Source: Tubulanus polymorphus (lineage: Eukaryota; Nemertea; Palaeonemertea; Tubulaniformes; Tubulanidae). Taken from it: 64,000 nucleotides of DNA. The translations under genes were made by a program, and so were the position numbers. Within the stretch, counting starts at the first letter, position 1. The number at the start of each line of letters is the position of its first letter. The stretch is taken from the NCBI RefSeq assembly GCF_964204645.1, contig NC_134027.1:26400485-26464484 (forward strand). The letters run 5' to 3'. Under the pieces are notes generated by a model. That model had not been told where the DNA came from. It did not search any database and was given only the letters and a program-made list of their open reading frames with translations. This document shows, piece by piece, positions 59,581 to 64,000 of the stretch.

Positions 59581-59654
59581 ATACAATAATCAAGCACAAT
59601 ATGGCCGCCGCTATACACTCGCGTGCCACAGTAGGTAATCTAAACTGAGCCAGA

Positions 59655-59835
59655 TCATAACCGTCAAGTGCTGCCTCTCTGTTAACCAGTAGCGGTGAAC
59701 GTGAGAACTAATTAGTGACTCGCATGCCGCAGTAGGATGATTGACGTACCCGTCAGAGTGTGTCCGTCAAGTGCTGTCTCTATAAATATGATTGACGGTG
59801 AATATATGAACTAACGGTAACGATGAATGTCCAGA
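59655..59835. repeat. Two-copy direct duplication
   Basis: ccgtcaagtgctgcctctct ... ggtgaacgtgagaactaa and ccgtcaagtgctgtctctat ... ggtgaatatatgaactaa, together with cactcgcgtgccacagtagg / gactcgcatgccgcagtagg. Unit about 100 bp. Confidence 0.75.
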
Positions 59836-59858
59836 TCCGATCTGAAGACGGACATCAT

Positions 59859-59970
59859 GGGGCCAGTTTTATTTTATAGACTGATTAACTCTTAACCCGA
59901 GGCTAACTATTCATTTTCAACTGGATTAGCCCCAGGGTCAAAGGTAATACCAGTCTATAAATCCGGCCCC
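59859..59970. mobile_element. Palindromic MITE, second copy
   Basis: ggggccagttttattttata and cttaacccgaggctaac against gattagccccagggtcaaag and tataaatccggcccc. Same family as 18253-18364. Confidence 0.75.
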
Positions 59971-60992
59971 AGTATCTGTCTCTGATTGACAAGGCCCAGA
60001 TTTTAAAGTTTTCCTCAGCGAATAAGACAGCCAACATTTATTGCTCTTAAATAGCTTCCATGATCTCATTTGGATGGAGATGGAGGGGTAACACTTATCT
60101 CAGTAGAAATGATGACATACCGTCAGACCACAGGCAACAACGGATCTTCCTCGAGTCATTAAAAAAAAGTAAAAAAAACACCAAAAAAAAACACCAATTG
60201 ACATTTTTCAAAGTAATTTTTATGTTCCTTTTTATATACAAAATCTCGAAGAAGACAATTCTTTTCTCGCGTTCGAGAACGTTTTGGTAAACGATATTTT
60301 TCCGAGATAATAATTTATATTTACGGTATATGATTCTATACAGAGTTTTGTCTTGTTGTAAACCTTGGTTAGATTTCAAGATGATGTGTACACGATGTTA
60401 TAAGATCACCCCCACCCCGCAAATCAGCATCAAGTGATATGTTTGTTTCTTTCCACACAACAATTAATACACAGCAGGCTGTCAAGAAGTTCCTTAGAAA
60501 AAGTAGGTTTCGAATGGGATTTTAGATGACTGGATTTAGGATTGATCGCGTAGAATATGGAAAATATATTCACAAATACTCCGCTCCATTGGTACAGGAA
60601 AGCTCCATCAAAACATGTTGCAATTCGACAGGTATAAGCAAAGAAGGACAGAAGGAAAACTTACATCGAGGATATGGAGATCTAAAACATTTACAAGAAT
60701 TTCCGAAGATTTGCGTCATCATTTTGACGCATGTGGATAGGCATATTTTGGAAATGAGTAGGGAAAAAACATTTTTTTCGCCAAAAATTATGAGGAATTA
60801 GTTGGAAATTTTGCCAGGGTAAAATAAGGGAAAGTAGGGCCCCATGACAGCCTGACACAGTGGATGTTTTAATTATCAAATATATCTTTGACATGATAAT
60901 TTTCAAACAATTAAAGATGAATTGAGAGAATGCAGGATTGATCGATCTAACACATGTACCAGGTATAATCAATGCAAGTATTATTTACACAA

Positions 60993-61025
<33 letters not shown>

Positions 61026-61132
61026 TAATATATATACATTTATCATATCTATTTATACAGTGAATATAATAAGAATCTATACAGAATTTGTTCTCTAGAA
61101 AATCACAGCACAATGAAATATATATAACTTAC

Positions 61133-61200
61133 CAACGACAACAACAACTTTACAAACAAAATTAATACCATACTCATTATATTCAATCCTATCGATCATC
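61133..61200 (-). other. Candidate 5' UTR exon of contactin
   Basis: A consensus donor (gtcgttg|gtaagt) at 61133/61132 follows ATGAGTATGG (ATG at 61177-61175), which could encode MSMVLILFVKLLLSL. Joined to 58877, that frame stops after three codons (IVE), giving a short upstream ORF; the frame that matches the main start would meet TGA at the junction. So it fits a non-coding first exon. A link to contactin is not shown. Confidence 0.3.
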
Positions 61201-62014
61201 CACAACTTTTTACAAATATCCCGATCCGACGACTTCATTCTCTTTTCCCCCGATAACAACCCAAATTATGCAAAGCGTAATGATAATGTTCTGATGGCAC
61301 AAAAAATTGGTCAAATTTGAGTAATTTGCAGGTGTGGATCCAGGGGGTCTTGTAAAGTACCAGTTCAATTGCCATTGATCGAAAGAACTCTTTATCAACT
61401 TTTTACTGCCTTATTTGTGGAATCTTATAAACATCTCTTGTATGGTAGGTAGGATATGGTAAAGTTCCCTGCTGCAATATGCATCTTAACCCATCCACAA
61501 ATTATCGAAGGCGACGCCTTTATTGCTAATACGCCTTCAAAATTAGTCCTTGGATCCGCACCCGATTTGTCATGGATTCGTTTCAGGAATTCTGCTGGAA
61601 ATTGATATATAATGTACACGTATTCAATAAAAACTCTTATTCAACAAAATGTGTTTTATGCTTGTTTCACATATAATAAGTAACAGAAAATTGTGCAGGT
61701 AGCAAAGTTTAGCTAACAACATAAATACTAAAAACTCTTACGATAACGTCTTTTTTTTTTACTTCACGATACATAAAATGGACAGAAGATAATTATACAT
61801 CCGTAGTAGCTCCACCTGGGAGTACACTTCGAAACTAATGCTGAACGGGACTCGGCGTCCCTCGGCGACGAAACAGAAATAACGAAAAATTCAACACAAG
61901 CTGACAACAATATTACAAGCAACTTATTTCGACCCTCATTAACCACATCTTAAACTGTCTCCTTCCTACCGCTGTATTCTGTGTATTCACGGGTCGGTCA
62001 GTGAGTATCGACAG

Positions 62015-62225
62015 GGTCCCTACACATCCAAGATTCCTCGATGGAGTTTTCAAGGACCAAATTTCAAATTTCTAGGAAGCGTCCGCATCACTTTCATAAT
62101 CCGGAAGACTCCTCTCAATTGGTATTGTTTGCCTCATTGCATTTTACTCGAATAAAACGATTTCAAACACCTTTAAAAGCATTCTCTTTGTTTAAAAGGA
62201 ATCAAGGAGTCGTAGGGACCGTGAT
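62015..62225 (+). repeat. Dispersed repeat (TTTTCAAGGA family)
   Basis: agggtccctacacatccaag, ggagttttcaaggaccaaat, ttctaggaagcgtccgcatc, and ggagtcgtagggaccgtgat. Diverged partial copies in contactin introns at about 49540-49640, 55565-55660 and 58080-58150. Confidence 0.6.
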
Positions 62226-63257
62226 CAACTGAATCAATGAAAGCTTCATTCCTCGAATGGAAGGCGCATTAAAAGACCTGCGATGGTAATAGGGTTTTAA
62301 TAACCCGCTCACCTGTAAAAACCTAGAAACTAAATTTATCATTAATAAGTATCTCCTCTAATTTCTAATTACTAAAAGTTTATATCAACGAGAAAAAAAA
62401 AAACAAAAATTTTAACCAACAAAATAACAAAAGATTTTTGACATTTGATTTTTTGAAATGAAATTCATGAATTTCGCCATCACCTTCGCTTTCAACCGAT
62501 CTACGAGTCTGTCGATAATAGTAATACTAATAATTATAATAATAATAATAATAATCAATTTTTACAAATATTTGATTTGATTTTGATTACAGGACAGAGA
62601 GGGAGTTACTATAGCCGCGATCACTCGCTCAATACTAAACAATGCCTAAACAAAGTGTATCGAGTCACTTCTAGAACCAGTTGCAATTCATGCGCAATGA
62701 TTTCACCCGTGCTAAAATTGGACTCGGGCCTGGTCTGACATTTTTGGTCATTCCAAACAGGCACGGGCCCATTTGGCACCCGTGTGGAAAGTCGTTCAGG
62801 GCCTAATTTGGCCCCGGGTCAAAAACTCACGTGTGATCGCGGCTTATTATAGATACAAATCCTAGCTAGAAACATATCATTATCGCCAGTTAGAAGGGAA
62901 CTAACTTTCTGAACTCACTTATAAATATTGACTGACCGCGATACAGAACTCGAATGATTGCCAGTCTATTGTCTGTTCGGAGGTTTATATCCGACTGACA
63001 TCTGCTGCCATTAATCCTCAGAAGAGACTGTTCACCATTTCTCATCAAGCGACGCCTTTTATTTTGATCCGTTTATCACATATTGACTCTAATCAAGAGC
63101 GAGAAGAGAGAGAGAGAGTGAATGAGAGACTCTTTATTTCTCGCGCGACTGTTTATCCTTATCGTGTAGACATTCGGTCCCTTTTATCATCGACATTGAT
63201 CCACAAAACATTGATACATTGTACGTATATAGCACCTATTATTTACTGTTGTTTATG

Positions 63258-64000
63258 TCATTCAGGAACAGTCGTAGCGGTCAACGTCGCCAATGTCGGA
63301 TACAAAGCCAACATTATCGCTAATATTAACATGATTATTGGTATCATTGCACACGCCGACAGCTGAAAATAGATAAATATATATAAGTCAAGAAATACAC
63401 AATATCCGTCTGTGTAAGATGAAGATGACAAGAATCCCACAGTAAATCAGTGTTTGAGTAAAAGGTTTATATATTTGGTGCAACGTAATAGCCACCTACA
63501 GTACGCCTGATGATGGCTAATAGTCTTATGCCAAAACGTTGCTCAAATGTATAAACCTTTTATTCAAAGATTTTACATCTTTACCAGGGATTTCTTTCGT
63601 GCCTAAATTAACATAAATGACCCAAAATATGGAAATTAGTTCATTTTTTATCAATTTTTCACTAATTATATCATTGATTAAATGAAAACTTTGTGTTTGA
63701 ATAGGGTGTCTATTTTCTGGATAGATTTCAGGTTAATATCGCTGTATGTGATTGCACAGTATAGATTCAAGGTGTTCAGTCATCATGCTCCTGAATCCAA
63801 CTTGACAATTTTGTATATTGACTAAGTCTTATTTTCTATTATTCACTGGCTGAAAGAATGTGACTTGATTATGCCCTTGATTATGTATAAGATTAAGCCC
63901 CTATATAAACATCAAAATGAACGAAATGAAATATGAATGAATGAATGAATGAATGAATGAATGAATGAATTGATACTTACAGTTTTACTGCGATCAGCTA
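63258..64000 (-). CDS. C-terminal end of an unidentified membrane protein (partial)
   Basis: Two exons: 63981-64000 (cut by the window edge; ADRSKT before donor gtaagt) and 63258-63362 (after ctattttcag), both phase 0. The last exon encodes 34 residues: LSACAMIPIIMLILAIMLAL forms a transmembrane helix, followed by YPTLATLTATTVPE and TGA. AATAAA on the - strand occurs at 63133-63138 and 63058-63063. The tail is short and on the far side of the last helix, so the protein may be multi-pass. Family unknown. Confidence 0.6.
63453..63568. repeat. Palindrome with hammerhead-like centre
   Basis: Left arm tttgagtaaaaggtttatat, atttggtgcaacg; right arm cgttgctcaaatgtataaac, cttttattcaaa. The centre holds CTGATGA (63507-63513), a TGGC/GCCA stem and AAAACGTT. 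It lies in the 123 nt or so after the intron donor side of the gene at 63258-64000. Confidence 0.7.
63933..63969. repeat. (GAAT)n microsatellite
   Basis: About nine tgaa/gaat units beside the intron donor at 63980. Short similar runs at 52794-52815. Also (AAT)n at 44419, 58367, 60993 and 62530. Confidence 0.85.

Noticed and set aside
63064-63366. 100-codon + strand frame
   Set aside because: Covers the last exon of the - strand membrane protein in antisense.

Overview
Animal nuclear DNA: intron-rich, AT-rich and crowded with short repeats (SINEs, MITEs, minisatellites, a LINE tail). Two genes can be named. One, a contactin with an N-terminal C-type lectin domain, has an architecture known from protostomes, so the source is probably a protostome invertebrate. 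The dispersed-repeat style suggests a marine lophotrochozoan, but I cannot name a species from this sequence.

Layout. 1-33 kb: no gene can be named. This stretch holds short coding-like pieces on the + strand (3-146, 753-850, 10775-10900, 12363-12386, 14822-15003), a decayed coding region near 23.1-23.8 kb, a 624-nt pure pyrimidine tract, a 24-bp telomere-like minisatellite, a 47-bp tandem array, and many copies of a hairpin repeat that resembles a hammerhead ribozyme core. 33.5-41 kb: the 5' part of a PDZRN3-type RING/TRAF-zinc-finger/PDZ ubiquitin ligase on the - strand. Two exons are recognisable, split by a 6.3-kb intron; the rest of the gene was not found. 44.6-58.9 kb: a complete contactin gene on the - strand. 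I rebuilt it as 24 coding exons with matching phases throughout, giving 1218 residues: signal peptide, C-type lectin domain, six Ig domains, four fibronectin III domains and a GPI-anchor signal. 63.3-64 kb: the last two exons of an unidentified membrane protein on the - strand, running off the right edge.

The contactin introns hold most of the notable non-coding structure: five tandem arrays (periods 53, 108, 106, 76 and about 52 bp), a (TA)42 tract 14 nt from a 3' splice site, three copies of a piggyBac-like TTAA MITE (one starting 5 nt into an intron), a tRNA-derived SINE with target-site duplication, and a 321-bp MITE with a 6-bp target-site duplication. The genes are unrelated neighbours: contactin is a GPI-anchored neuronal/septate-junction adhesion protein and the PDZRN3-like protein is an E3 ligase scaffold. 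Nothing suggests an operon or a shared pathway. All domain names come from reading motifs by eye; no search was run.
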